Positions 10,701 to 21,352 of a DNA stretch of 64,000 nt are shown here, one piece after another; position 1 is the stretch's first letter, and each line of letters begins with the position of its first letter. The notes below the pieces were generated by a model. It did no database searches, was not told the DNA's origin, and saw only the letters and a program-made list of their open reading frames with translations. The stretch is from Chlorophyllum brunneum. Lineage: Eukaryota; Basidiomycota; Agaricomycetes; Agaricales; Agaricaceae. The stretch spans positions 3,038,001 to 3,102,000 of the forward strand of contig OY756142.1 in assembly GCA_963576785.1 (NCBI GenBank), written 5' to 3'. The position numbers were made by a program, and so were the translations under genes.

Positions 10701-11146
10701 TGTTGAACAGTACAGTATTTATGCAGTAGCAGATGGACAATCTGACTTACTAATAGTGTGGTTAGTAGGACAGTTAAGTACTAGTAAAAAGTTGCTGAGA
10801 AAGTCAAGTAGAGCAAAGTAGAAATTGAGTAGATTGTCTAAGGAAACATAAGGGAATACATGCTGCTTTATATACTAAGTGTCCAGGTAGCAAATCCTAA
10901 GACCCATGAGTAATAACTATGTATAATGAGTCAGTAATAACTATGGAGTCTCTTGAAACACTACAATATCATCAGTGATGTCCAGTAGCATAATTGGAGT
11001 GACAGCAATCAGTCAGCTCATGAAATACATGAGTAAGAGGTGCATAATGTGAGTCAGAGGGTGCAGCCTCAACGATGAATATAGAGAAATAATATACTGA
11101 AGAGCTAGTCATATGGAATGCAGCTTAGAAAGCACAAATAACAACA
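10701..11146 (-). repeat. Copia 5' LTR, minus orientation (446 bp)
   Basis: In minus orientation it begins TGTTGTTATT and ends CTGTTCAACA. It is the inverted counterpart of 3924-4343. It contains a TATATAAAG box at about 10872-10880 (reverse complement) and extra sequence near 11085-11115 that the other copy lacks. Confidence 0.8.
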
Positions 11147-11189
11147 CTACCAAACTGTAGAGCAGAACGGTGAATTCCGGCTCTGCTAG

Positions 11190-11350
11190 AATGCTGCTGA
11201 TATGGTAACAAGCCAGGTCTTAAGCCAAGGGCCCAAGCCTGCTGAAGTTGAAAGCTGAGCCATAAGCCCTGATGAGCTGTCACTCAAAGCCTGGCTAGGT
11301 CAAGCCCAATAGGGCTAAGTCCGGCTCAGTTCTGGCTTTGAGCCCTAGTT
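11190..11350. repeat. AAGCC/GAGCC-rich low-complexity tract
   Basis: About 150 bp are dominated by short variants of AAGCC, GAGCC, AGGCT and GGGCT. It lies just outside the copia LTR. No protein or clear period is visible. Confidence 0.5.
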
Positions 11351-12212
11351 GGCATATTACTACTGCTACCCACTGCAACAACTTGTTATGGTCATTTCCT
11401 CAACAACAATGTACATTTATATTTCTATATTTAGCAGTGGTGCCAGGGGACCTGTCCTATGTCTTGGCAGCAAGGTACTCTGGCTTTCCATAATCCCAGA
11501 TAAGTAAGGGATACAAACAAGTACACAAACATATTGTTGATAGGTAGGATTCTAGAAAGATCCATGCAATCAGCAATGGTACTTGTCTGCCACAGTCTGA
11601 CAGGTTGTATGGAGTAGAAGCATAAACCACCACCAATCATATTTTCTACTCGTACTGCTTGCACTTTTCTCATTGACAGAGTTTGTTTCAATGGATCCAA
11701 TTCTGCCCTGGTCTAATTCTGTTCTCCTTCTCTGTATATGAATGTCATTACTGTGCAGATTATCACATTGGTATCAACCACTTCCTCAGGTAAAAATATA
11801 TGTATCATCCATGCTCTTAAGCATCCCCTCTTATCAATGATTAGGACTTACCAGACACAGCCTCCTCTTAGATTCCACCATGTCTAAGCAAGAGCTTGGT
11901 ACTACTCTCACCAACCTACATCTGTAATGACTGCTGATGCCGTGTTCACAGATGGCCTTGCACTGGAGGTTAATAGGTCCTGTAAGAATGTAACTAGTAT
12001 GAGGGTGAGCCAGGTAATTTAAGTCTTTCATATCTGAGAGGTCAGTACTGATCAACTCGGCTCCCGAGCACCAGCATATCAAAGCACTAGGAATGAAGTG
12101 CATGGAGATAGTACTGGAAGTGGAATCCTGAGGGAATATTGATGAGGGTATTCGGTGATTCCCCTCCATTGGTATTGAATTCATATTTGATGTATTGACT
12201 AGGTTGCTCCAG
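11351..12212. other. Unassigned stretch upstream of the kinase modules
   Basis: No gene is clearly supported. A 270-codon open frame on the minus strand (11834-12646) overlaps spliced kinase exons on the plus strand and is probably an artefact. The first exon or exons of kinase module 1 may lie here, but I could not place a start codon. Confidence 0.4.
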
Positions 12213-14139
12213 CACGTTAAAGAAAATCCTGGCACATGTTCAACTTTGGTCAGGCGAGACGTCTGTGGCCCGAGCGCATAAGAATGAAGTGAAGAAAGAA
12301 GTCGACCAATTGCACAAAGAACTCGACCAGATAATTGTGTGGATCCAAGAGACTCCAAACAAGTACGTAATTCCTTCTCCATGATCTGCATCTTTGACAG
12401 ATACAGCAATGATAGTTCATCGGACGAGATTGAGAGCCTAGGAAATGAAGACCAGCCAGTGACCCCTGCAAATGGAGAAACAGGAGCAGCACAGCTGGAA
12501 TTGTGGGATGAGAAGGTGAAAGTTGGCACTCTTGTTCTCTTTTCTTTAGCTGTCTTTGTTTTATCAGTGGTCCCAAAGATTACTGCGAGGTCCCAAGCCG
12601 CTAGGCAGTTTGATGTAGGCTGACACAAAACATTCATATCGCTCATGTTTTTCTTTCATCTAGGTTCCACTCATTGCATTGTTCACACTTGCAAGCATCC
12701 TGAGTACCCCTGAAAAACGAAAGGTTCTAGAAGAACTGAAAGACAAGCATGCTCAATCCATCATTGACTTCCTCTATAAGGTTGGTGATAATCAGTTTGA
12801 TGCTGTCTTACATACCTGCTCATCGCCTTCAATCTGATAGCTGCTGTCAGAACCCCCAGATCCTTCTATGCCCTGGCTTCGCAAACATACTCTCCAGGCT
12901 CTCAGAACACTCTGTGGTTCTTTGATGCTCTACCCTAGCTTGTATGTATTGAAGGATATCACCGACTATAAGCCCCGCAGTGATGGGGGGATGTTTGGTG
13001 ACATTTTCACGGGCAAACAAGGTTCCCTCAAGCTCTGCTTGAAGGTTGTGTGGCTGCCCTCCACAGAGCTGGCAGAGGTGCTCAGGGTTCATTGCTATCT
13101 GCATTTGTCCAGTATTGCACTTACTGACATACAAAAGCTCTATGCCAAGGAAGCGATTGTGTGGGGGCAGCTTCACCATGCCAACATAATACCCTTCTAT
13201 GGAATATTTTATCTGAATGACACAAAGGAAAAGATTTGTCTAGTTTTGCCCTGGATGGAGAATGGTAATGTTGAAGCTTACCTCAAAAAGAATCCCAATG
13301 CACCTCAAAAACCACTAGTCAGCCCATCATTTATCATCTCTTTCTCCCCTCATAGCAGGCCACTCTTGTAGGTCCAGGGCATCGCATTAGGTCTTGAGTA
13401 CCTACACAACAAGGACATTATCCATGGAGACCTTAAGGCGGTAAATCCATCTCCGTGCATTTTGTTTCGACTGCTGAGTACATCAATTATTAGATGAATG
13501 CCCTCGTAGACCAATTCGGCCAAGCCTGCATTGTGGATTTTGGATCCTCCATTGTTCGGTTAGACAGAACCCTAGGCTTCACAAATGTGACAGGTAGCAC
13601 CTCCAGCTATTCAGAATGTTGGGCCTCTCTCAACCTCCTACAAGATGGCCCTACTCGAGCTAGTGATGTATGGGCTTTCGGATGCATTTGCTATGAAGTA
13701 CAAACATATTCCTTGAATGGATAGTGCTCATGCAACATGCCAGATCCTGTCCAGACGACTGCTGTTTCATTTGACGAAAGGCCTTCATGCCCATTTGTGG
13801 ATCATGGTGGCGGTAATAAATGGTGATCTGCCAGCACGACCTGAGAAGGAACCCGAAGGGGATGTCAGAGACAAGGTTGACAGCAAATCATGGGAGTTGA
13901 TGAACTATTGTTGGTTCCAGGATCCCAAAGCATGGCCAATGTGTCAAGTAATACTGGATGAGCTTGAGTGCCAGGGAGTCAGTCAATGGGATAATGAAAC
14001 ACAAGGCACCACAGTCCCTGCGACGGTGGTGGGCATGGGTACAGCCCAGGTCAATATAAAGGAAGTCCAAGGTATCCTCGACGAGGTAGGTCTCCTCCCT
14101 CTCAATCATAAGTCAAAGAGCTCATGTACTCTAGATTGA
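12213..14139 (+). pseudogene. Kinase-like module 1 with N-terminal helical region
   Basis: Spliced plus-strand exons give an N-terminal amphipathic helix (KKILAHVQLWSGE, then HKNEVKKEVDQLHKELDQI), an acidic linker, and a short helical block (EKRKVLEELKDKHAQSIIDF). A kinase domain follows: Gly-loop GMFGDIFTG, lysine in CLKV, catalytic-loop HGDLKA with asparagine in the next exon (MNALVDQFG), and DFGSS for DFG. The APE motif is replaced (WASLNLL), but ASDVWAFGCICYEV is intact. The DRP-type arginine near the end is lost (PKAWPM). It ends with VNIKEVQGILDE followed by a donor-like GTAGGT. The family is the tyrosine-kinase-like group expanded in Agaricomycetes. It may be a pseudokinase or a decayed gene; the 5' start is not located. 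Confidence 0.6.
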
Positions 14140-14979
14140 TACAGTGGAAAGCAGCTTTGCCCGTGGTACAATTCATTGCCTTTCTTTGAACATACTAAAA
14201 TCCATCTCTTCTCAGTATCAGAGGCTTGTGACCTCTTGTCAACAAATCCTTGCCTCTCAGCAATTCTGTTGTCTGTATTGAGCAATCTGCAGATGAGTCA
14301 GGCTTTGCAAGAGCTGAAATATGGTCATGCACAATTACTGGTGGACTTCCTGTCACTCGTGGGCATGCAGTTATTCCTATCAACTTCCCCTCAATCAGAC
14401 CTTGCAGCACAGGCCACTGCTACATTGTCCCAACTGTCTGGGGCTTTGGGACTTTATCCGCAGCACCTTACGCTGAGCGACATAACTTTGGATGATAAAC
14501 CTCATGAGAAAGGTTTCTGTGATATTTATCGAGGTTGTCATGGCAAACAATGTTTGTGTGTGAAGGTATTCACACAGGTGGACGTAGACTCCATGCCCAA
14601 AGTATGCTTCTTGACTCCCTTTGGTTCCCTTCTGATGCCACTGCTATGACTAGATACATGCAAAAGAGGTCATTCAATGGGCATGACTTGATCACCCAAA
14701 TATCTCACTCTTTTATGGTATCCACTACCTAGATCAGAGCCCCAAGCGGTTCTGCATTGTGACTCCTTAGAGGGAGAGCCGTGTGCTCATTGAATATTTG
14801 AAGAACAACTCGTCTGTGCCTCGTGAAAATCTCGTGGGTTTCTCTATCTCTGACCTGCACTTCAATAACAATGTTGTCCAGATTTACGATGTCATCAGTG
14901 GTCTCGAGTATCTGCACAGTGAACATATTGTCCACAGTTGGCTCAAGATGGTGCGATATGATTTCCTTCCTCTGTAGAG

Positions 14980-15272
14980 TGTTACAACCTTAGTCTGAGA
15001 CTCAGGTTGCAAGTCTTTGGATAAAGACAAGGAAGTAGAGAAGAGAATAAGGGATGATACAATTGGTAAAGTGTAAGGAATATATCAAGTATTACTACAC
15101 TTTATATACTAGTGGTACGAGCTAAGAATAAAGGAGCAGAGTAAAGGAGTCATAGGGGATGAGTAGAATGAGTCAGTAAGAGTACAGCCATAAGGGATGA
15201 AACAGACATGTAGGAATGATAAATGTGATGGACACATGATAGGAATGTACTGTCTATCTATAGTTCATAACA
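14980..15272 (-). repeat. Gypsy 3' LTR (293 bp)
   Basis: It aligns without gaps to 21060-21352 with nine differences, all transitions. The polypurine tract (AAAAAAAGGGAGG on the minus strand, about 15273-15293) directly precedes it. Confidence 0.93.
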
Positions 15273-15536
15273 ATACCTCCCTTTTTTTACTTTCATGATC
15301 CCATGAAATACTGTAGTCTACTTGTCGTCTTGTTCTTTGTGTAAGGCATTGACAAGTTGATGTTTGGTAGGACCAATCATTGGGGTTCCTGATTTGCATT
15401 GACATCCAATCCAAAAGGGGGCGTAGTCTTGGCCTCCTCTGAAGAGGGCTATGGTGTGTCCTTTGAACATAGCGGTATCGTTTGTTTCGGCTGCGACGAG
15501 GTTGTGTATTATCTCCTCCCAGTAGTTTTCTTCAAA

Positions 15537-16256
15537 CTATCCTCCATCTTTGAGTGTAAGATAGGATGGGGGCAGATTGAATATCATTGGTTTGGGTGGT
15601 GGGTCCATATCAGGCAGTTGTATAAGGAGGTAGTCTACTTCATCTTGCATGTCCGGTTCCATTAGATGGTCTGGGACAGACTTGTCGATTCCCTCCATTC
15701 CTTCGTCTAACCAGTCCTGTTCATTGTCTTTGTGGTAGGGCAGCTTGTCAGGTAAGGTAGTGGGGGTGTATGAGTCAAGATCCATTAGTCTCCGTGCAAG
15801 TCTGTAGGTGGGATTGTTGCTTGAGTCAGTAAGGTGATTAAGTCTTTTGCCTGTCATGATTAAGGCACTTTGGATGCATTTCTTTGCATCAGAGTGCACT
15901 AGTATATTGAGGTCGGTGGCTGCTTTGTCTAATAACTCCTTCATGAGTTCATGTTTCCCGGTTGACATGGCAGCAGGAAGGGCTCTGGTAGTGGTAACGA
16001 GTAGAATGCGGCTCAGGGCTTTGGCTTGGATTTGGAGGTTGTTGATGGCATGTGTGATGTATGTAAGTCCTTTGGTTGTGGTGGTATAGTGCTCGATTTG
16101 ATCTTTGGTGGACTGAGCATCAAGGAGGTTGTTAAGTTCTTGTTCAAATTCTGCATCATTGGCTGGGAAGGGGGTAGGCTTGTGTTTGGTGTGCATGGTG
16201 TGTTGTGAAGGTAATCGGCGAAGTTTATGGTACAATGGATACAGTGTGAGGTACAT
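15537..16256 (-). CDS. Accessory reading frame of the chromovirus (239 aa)
   Basis: An uninterrupted 239-codon frame lies between the chromodomain end of pol and the polypurine tract, where env sits in retroviruses. I do not recognise it. It is hydrophilic and largely helical, without a signal peptide or membrane segment. Its N-terminus is His/Pro-rich, an Ala/Leu/Thr-rich centre includes ALSRILLVTTTRALPAAM and KELLDKAATDLNIL, and a Leu/Asp/Pro-rich C-terminal half includes QDWLDEGMEGIDKSVPDH. It has no stop codons although gag and pol do. The start could also be the overlapping frame from 16306. Its function is unknown; packaging or regulatory roles are only guesses. Confidence 0.6.
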   Translation of the reverse strand: MYLTLYPLYHKLRRLPSQHTMHTKHKPTPFPANDAEFEQELNNLLDAQSTKDQIEHYTTTTKGLTYITHAINNLQIQAKALSRILLVTTTRALPAAMSTGKHELMKELLDKAATDLNILVHSDAKKCIQSALIMTGKRLNHLTDSSNNPTYRLARRLMDLDSYTPTTLPDKLPYHKDNEQDWLDEGMEGIDKSVPDHLMEPDMQDEVDYLLIQLPDMDPPPKPMIFNLPPSYLTLKDGG

Positions 16257-16324
16257 CGATTGTAGTGATCTCTTGTAACACGGGGTTTGTTGTTCATAAT
16301 TGTCACTTTTTACTCCCCCTTTTT

Positions 16325-19300
16325 ATAGGTTTTGTCCTCGAAATCTTGTCTAAAAATTCTTGAACTGCCTCCTTAGCATTTCCTAACTCTGACTCATTCT
16401 CCCATGTGTCTTCTTTGGAGGTATACCCTTTCCAGTGTACTAGGAATTGATTTCATTGTCCTCTTTTGCGATATCCTCGGATTTTGTCTACCTCATATTG
16501 CTCTTCATTGTTGATGATCTTGGACATCGGTGGTAGTGGGGTGCGCTGGCTGTCGAACTCGGGTTTTTGATAGGGGGAGAGGAGTCTGCTGTTAAATACA
16601 TTGTGTATTGCCCATGTTCAGGTAGTTCCAATTGGTAGCTTGTTTCGCCTATTTTCGTTTTTATCCTGAATAGTCCATATTGTTTGTGATCCAGCTTTTT
16701 GGTTGGTCTCATTGTCCTGATATTACTTGCTTCGAGCCAAACTTGTTCTCCTGGGGTGTACTCATGTTTTGGCTTAATGCTGTTGCGTTTCTCCATTTGT
16801 TCCTGACTGTGTTGTAATATCTTTGTCACTTCTTGTCGTATGTTTTGTAACTCCTGTATTCGTTCCATGATTGCAGGTGCTTTGGTAATACTCGTTATAT
16901 CTCCTTTCCAAGGGTGTCGTCCATAAACTATTTCAAATGGTGAATATCCAGTGGCTGTGTGGGCTTTGTCATTGTATTGGAATTCTGCTGTTGCTAGCCA
17001 TTTCTTCCAATTGTCTTGAGCATGGTTTATTACATTTCTGAGGTATGTTTCAACCTCCTGGTTGATGCGCTCCGTTTGACTGTTGGTTTGTGGGTAGTAT
17101 GCCATGGATAAGTTTTGCTGGGTTCCTATTGCTCGATATAGTTCTGCTATGAATCTGGATGTGAATTGTGGGCCTCTATCACTGATAATTCTTCGGGGTA
17201 TTCCATGTGTTCTCCATATATCATCTCGGTAGATATCTCCTAGCTCCTCAGATGTTAAGGTGGTGTTGACTGCCTGCAATCTGATCATTTTGCTGAAAAC
17301 AATCAACTATGACAAGTATTGCATCATATCCTTCCGATTCTGGTAGCAGTCCTATCATGTCAATTGATATCTCTTCCCAAGGTTCCACTGGTGTTGATAA
17401 CCAATGGAGATGTGTTGTCGGTCTTGTTTGGAGTATTTTATTTTGTTGGCATGCTTCACAGCCTCGGATGTATCGTTTGACATTGTTGCACATCTGGGGC
17501 CACCAATAACTCCATTTAAGGAGTTGTTCGATCATTCAATATTGTCCCAGATGTCCTACATCTGTTTCGTCGTGGTGTTGTCGTAGTATTTCTTGTCGTA
17601 TTTGGTTGTTGGGTGGAACATATATCCTTCCTTCAAACATTGGTATCCCATCTGTTTCCTATATCTCCTTTGGTCGCTTCTCTTTTTCTTTTAGCCATTG
17701 TGTTTCTCTTCTTGTCTCCTTTTGTATTTGGTGTTTCAGATCTTCTTCCCCTGAGATTTCCCAAATTTGTCAAATTGTGGTGATTGTGCTGTTGTCGAAT
17801 AAGTGGTCAGGTAGTAGGGTGATGTCGGTGTTGTCTCGAGTAGTGTCTGTTTTTGTTAGTCTTGACAAGACATCAGCTTTTGTGTTGGTTTTTCCAGGGA
17901 TATGTTTTAGCATGTAATGGTATTCTTGTAGCTCTATCTGCCACCTCGCTTGTCGTCCTGTAAGTTGTTGTGGTTTTCTGAAATATTCCAGGTTTTTGTG
18001 ATTGGTCCATATTTCAAATGGTTCATCTGCATCGAGTAGATATTGTCTCCAGATCTTGATTGCTTCTCAAATGGCAAGTAACTCTTTATCATAGATCTGA
18101 TAGTTTTGTTCTGCAGGTATTATTGTTCTTGAATGGAATGCAATTGGGTGCCAGTTTTCTTCTTGTTTTTGCGATAATACTGCTCCTACTCCATATCCTA
18201 ATGTGTCCACTTCTACCCTATATTGACCTTTGTCTTGTGGCATTGCTAGTACCAGTTCACTTGTGATCTTTTCCTTGATCCTTTCGAAGGCTTGTTGTTG
18301 TTGTTCCTTCCATACCCATTGCATATCTTTTTTCTTCAACTCATGTAGTGGGGCTGCTATGTTGCTGAAGTCGTGAATGAATTGTCGGTAGAAGTTTGCA
18401 AATCCTAGGAATTTTTCGACATCCTTTAGGGATTTGGGTGTTGGCCATTCTTTCACCGCTTTCACGTTCTCCTCCTCTATTTTAACACTGCCTTGTCCAA
18501 CCACAAATCCTAGTATAGGTATTTCTTTTGCATCGAATATGCATTTCAATCTTTTGAAATATAGTTGGTGCTTCGCTGCAATATCGAGAAATTACTTTGT
18601 TCTATCCTCAAGTTCCTGTTGTGTGGTTCCCGGTATGACAAAATTGTCTATGTAGTTGACAACTGCTCCTTCATGTAGCATTTCCCAAAAGACAGTGTTC
18701 ATCATCCTTTGGAACGTTGCTGGCAAGTTACTCATTCCAAAAAACATGACTGTTGGTTCGAATAGTCCATTGTTCATTACGAATGCTGCTTTTCATTCAT
18801 CACCTTCTCTTATCCTGACGTTATTGTATCCCCAGATGATGTCGAGTTTGTTAAAAACTTTTGCATTCTTGAGTTTATTGATAACTTTGCTTATGAGTGG
18901 AAGTGGCATTTTGTCTTTGATCGTGTGTTCATTTAGCTCTTTGTAGTCTTGTACTAGTTGTTTGGTTCCATCTTTTTTGGGTATGAAGAAGCATGGTGTA
19001 GCATAGGGGGATTGTGATGGTCAAATTTGTCCTGAGGTGATATTTTCGTTGAGGAATGTTTGCAGTTCTTGTTTCTCCATTAATGTCATTGGGTAGACCT
19101 TGGACTGTAATACCGGTGGTGTGTCTTCTATCAGGTTTATTTTGTGGTCCCATCTAGTATGTTCCGGTAGTTTGTCGAAGTTCTTTTTGTTGAACAGATG
19201 TGTATATGGCTGCAGGTATGTCGGTAGGTCCTCTGGGTTTGTTTGGTCGGTTTTCTTCTCCTCTATATGTTCTTTTACTGTGCGTATTCTTTCGTTGAAC

Positions 19301-19740
19301 CGTATATCATTGTGGTGTGTGGTGCAGTTGTTTGGGCATCTATTGAAGCGTACTATGTTGTTTGTCCAGTCGATTTCTGGGTTGTGCTTGACTAGTTAAT
19401 CATGTCCGAGATACAGGTCCACGCTTTCCAGTTGTGTTACCATTGCTTCAATTTCTTCTGTGTGTTTGCCATTGCTTAGTACTAGTTATGCCATATCTAT
19501 TATTTCTCCCTTTTTGTTTTCTGTTCCGTCGGCATTGATTACTTGTATTGGGGTTTCAAGGGGTTTGGTTGTAATCTGTTCTTCTTCTACTACCCTCTGT
19601 ACTATGCATGTGTGTGTACATCTGGAATCCACTAGTGTGGTGATTTGCTTGGGTCCTTTCTTTGTTTTGATCATTGAATCGAGGAGAAGTTTGCGCGTTG
19701 AGTTTTGTTTTTGTGGAATCACATATCGTATATTGTGACA
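16325..19740 (-). pseudogene. Gypsy pol: protease, RT, RNase H, integrase, chromodomain (broken)
   Basis: The pol frame shows a protease with ITTLVDSRCTHTC (normally DSG), RT with FFIPKKDGTKQLV and VMFFGMSNLPATFQR, and VVNYIDNFVI where YVDD is expected, so a catalytic Asp is replaced by Asn. RNase H (DTLGYGVGAVLSQ), the integrase zinc region (CEACQQNK) and its core (SDRGPQF; QTERINQEVE) follow. The C-terminal chromodomain reads YEVDKIRGYRKRG, then FLVHWKGY and DTWENESEL. Up to integrase one frame is kept with isolated stops; a one-base shift lies near 17295 and a TGA interrupts the chromodomain. Chromodomains steer integration towards marked chromatin. Confidence 0.88.
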
Positions 19741-19781
19741 TAAAACAGAAACTCTAGGTTTATTGGCTCTTAGGTTTGTGC

Positions 19782-20966
19782 CTACTCGGAGCCTTCGACA
19801 AAATCCTCTTTTGTCTCTTCTTCTATCTCCTCGGTAACCTCTCTAATGTGTACTTTCTTTGGTGCTTTACAGTTTTTTGAGATGTGGCCCTGTTTGCCAC
19901 AGTTATAGCACGTTATTTTGGTGTATGCTATCTTTGTCTTCTTGCGGCAGTATTTGGCAATATGCCCATAGAGGTTACAGTTAAAACACCTCAGTTTGCC
20001 ATTCTGATCGGTGTCTGCCCTTTGTCTACCAATTTCCATTGGTTGTCTTCCTCCTCCATAGGTGACTCCTGTGCTTGTTCTGACATCTCCTCATGTGATG
20101 TCCATTGTTTCATATCCCTGTTCTACTGCAAGGATGGTATTTCTCCATTTGCTGTATGTGTCTGGGATTGAGGCTGCCGAATAGCCTACAATAGTTTGGA
20201 TAATGTCTGCTCTGGTGTGTCGTTTGAGGAGGAATATGGCATGTGCATCATCTGTTCCTGCTTGGGTTTTCAATGCTTCAAACTCTATTAAGAAGTCTGC
20301 AATATTCCTCTTTCCCTGTTTGAACAATTCAATTTCTCCTTCTACTATCACTTTTCTATTCCCCAAGGAGAAGGTGGCTACCATCTCCTTTGTGAAGTCA
20401 TCAAATGCTGGCATTTTCTTATCTTGAATCATTTGTAATTTGGCATTGGCATAGGGACCTGTGAGTTCCCCTTTCATTCGAGCTAGTATTCCAATTATCT
20501 TTTGCTCATTATCGTCGATTTTGTTGAAGAGTGTCCATAAGGACATCGCTCTCCACCAATCATCAAACTTGGTTCTATCTCCATTGAAGTATCCTGGTTC
20601 TGGGGCTAGGTTCTTTTGGAAGTTGATTTCATCGGCCATTTCTGATTCTGTCTCTGGTTCGCTATGTTCGTTTTCATAGGTCTCGGCAACTTCTATGTTG
20701 GATGTGGCTTTGGCAATTTCTGTATCAAATGGGGTCTTGGCGACTTCTATGTTGAATGTAGTCTTGGCAACTTCTGTGTTGAATAGGGTCTCGAAAAGAG
20801 CTGTGTCTTCTTCTATACTGTGGTCAGATTTCTGCCATTTAAGGCCTTCAGGGATTTCTGGTTCTGTTCGTTGTTTGGATCCGGTGGTTACTGGTGATCC
20901 CTGGATATCTGTTGGTCTCAGAGCTCTTGGTCTTCTTGGTGTTCTTGATGAGCTACTGCTGCTCAT
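19782..20966 (-). pseudogene. Gypsy gag with two CCHC knuckles (one nonsense codon)
   Basis: The start is MSSSSSSRTPRRPRALRP. The capsid-like centre reads FNGDRTKFDDWWRAMSLW and GNRKVIVEGEIELFKQGKRN, typical of fungal Ty3/gypsy Gag. Two zinc knuckles follow (CFNCNLYGHIAKYC and CYNCGKQGHISKNC). A single TGA at 20091-20093 falls between capsid and knuckles, in a place where an Arg codon would fit. The pol frame downstream is offset by one base relative to gag, so pol was probably reached by frameshifting or the two were separate frames. Confidence 0.85.
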
Positions 20967-21045
20967 ATACTGTCATCCTGGTCGGAGGCTATTATTCCAA
21001 GCCTAGTTACGAATAGTGGCACCTTTCTTGCAAGGTGAGTCAAAT

Positions 21046-21059
21046 GATACTTTACCAAA
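21046..21059 (-). other. Gypsy primer-binding site, self-priming type
   Basis: Directly next to the 5' LTR end the minus strand reads TTTGGTAAAGTATC. Ten of these bases (TTGGTAAAGT) are the exact reverse complement of ACTTTACCAA inside the LTR (21152-21143 in minus orientation), not of an obvious tRNA 3' end. Confidence 0.65.
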
Positions 21060-21352
21060 TGTTACGACCTTAGTCTGAGACTCAGGTTGCAAGTCTTTGG
21101 ATAAAGACAAGGAAGTAGAGAAGAGAATAAGGGATGATACGATTGGTAAAGTGTAAGGAATATATCAAGTATTACTACACTTTATATACTAGTGGTATGA
21201 GCTAAGAATAAAGGAGCAGAGTAAAGGAGTCATAGGGGACAAGTAGAATGAGTCAGTAAGAGTACAGCCATAAGGGATGAAACAGATATGTAGGAATGAT
21301 AAATGTGACGGGCGCATGATAGGAATGTACTGTCTATCTATAGTTCATAACA
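21060..21352 (-). repeat. Gypsy 5' LTR with TATA box (293 bp)
   Basis: TATATAAAG on the minus strand lies at about 21188-21180. The ACTTTACCAA that matches the primer-binding site starts 34 bases after the first T of TATAAA, which is a plausible transcript start distance. Confidence 0.93.

Larger units (their letters stand above)
4344..11146 (-). mobile_element. Ty1/copia retrotransposon, decayed, with nested insertion
   Basis: Reading the minus strand from 11146: LTR (11146-10701), a candidate primer-binding site, gag (split by an insertion), protease, integrase, reverse transcriptase and RNase H. This order, with integrase before RT, defines the Ty1/copia superfamily. The element stops inside RNase H at 4344, where an LTR of opposite orientation is joined, so its own 3' LTR is missing. 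Many in-frame stops and several frameshifts make it inactive. Confidence 0.85.
14980..21352 (-). mobile_element. Gypsy chromovirus with two LTRs (6,373 bp)
   Basis: A complete LTR retrotransposon on the minus strand: LTR 21352-21060, primer-binding site, gag with two zinc knuckles, protease, RT, RNase H, integrase, chromodomain, an extra 239-aa frame, polypurine tract, LTR 15272-14980. Both LTRs are 293 bp (TGTTATG to TAACA in minus orientation). The flanking target duplication is TAGAG on the left and CAGAG on the right, one transition apart. RT before integrase plus a chromodomain makes it a chromovirus, close in design to Tf1/sushi. Several stops and a frameshift in pol make this copy inactive. 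Confidence 0.92.

Noticed and set aside
11834..12646. 270-codon open frame on the minus strand
   Set aside because: The opposite strand has spliced exons with a coherent helical protein and kinase; the minus frame shows no domain and is Ser-rich in an antisense-like way.
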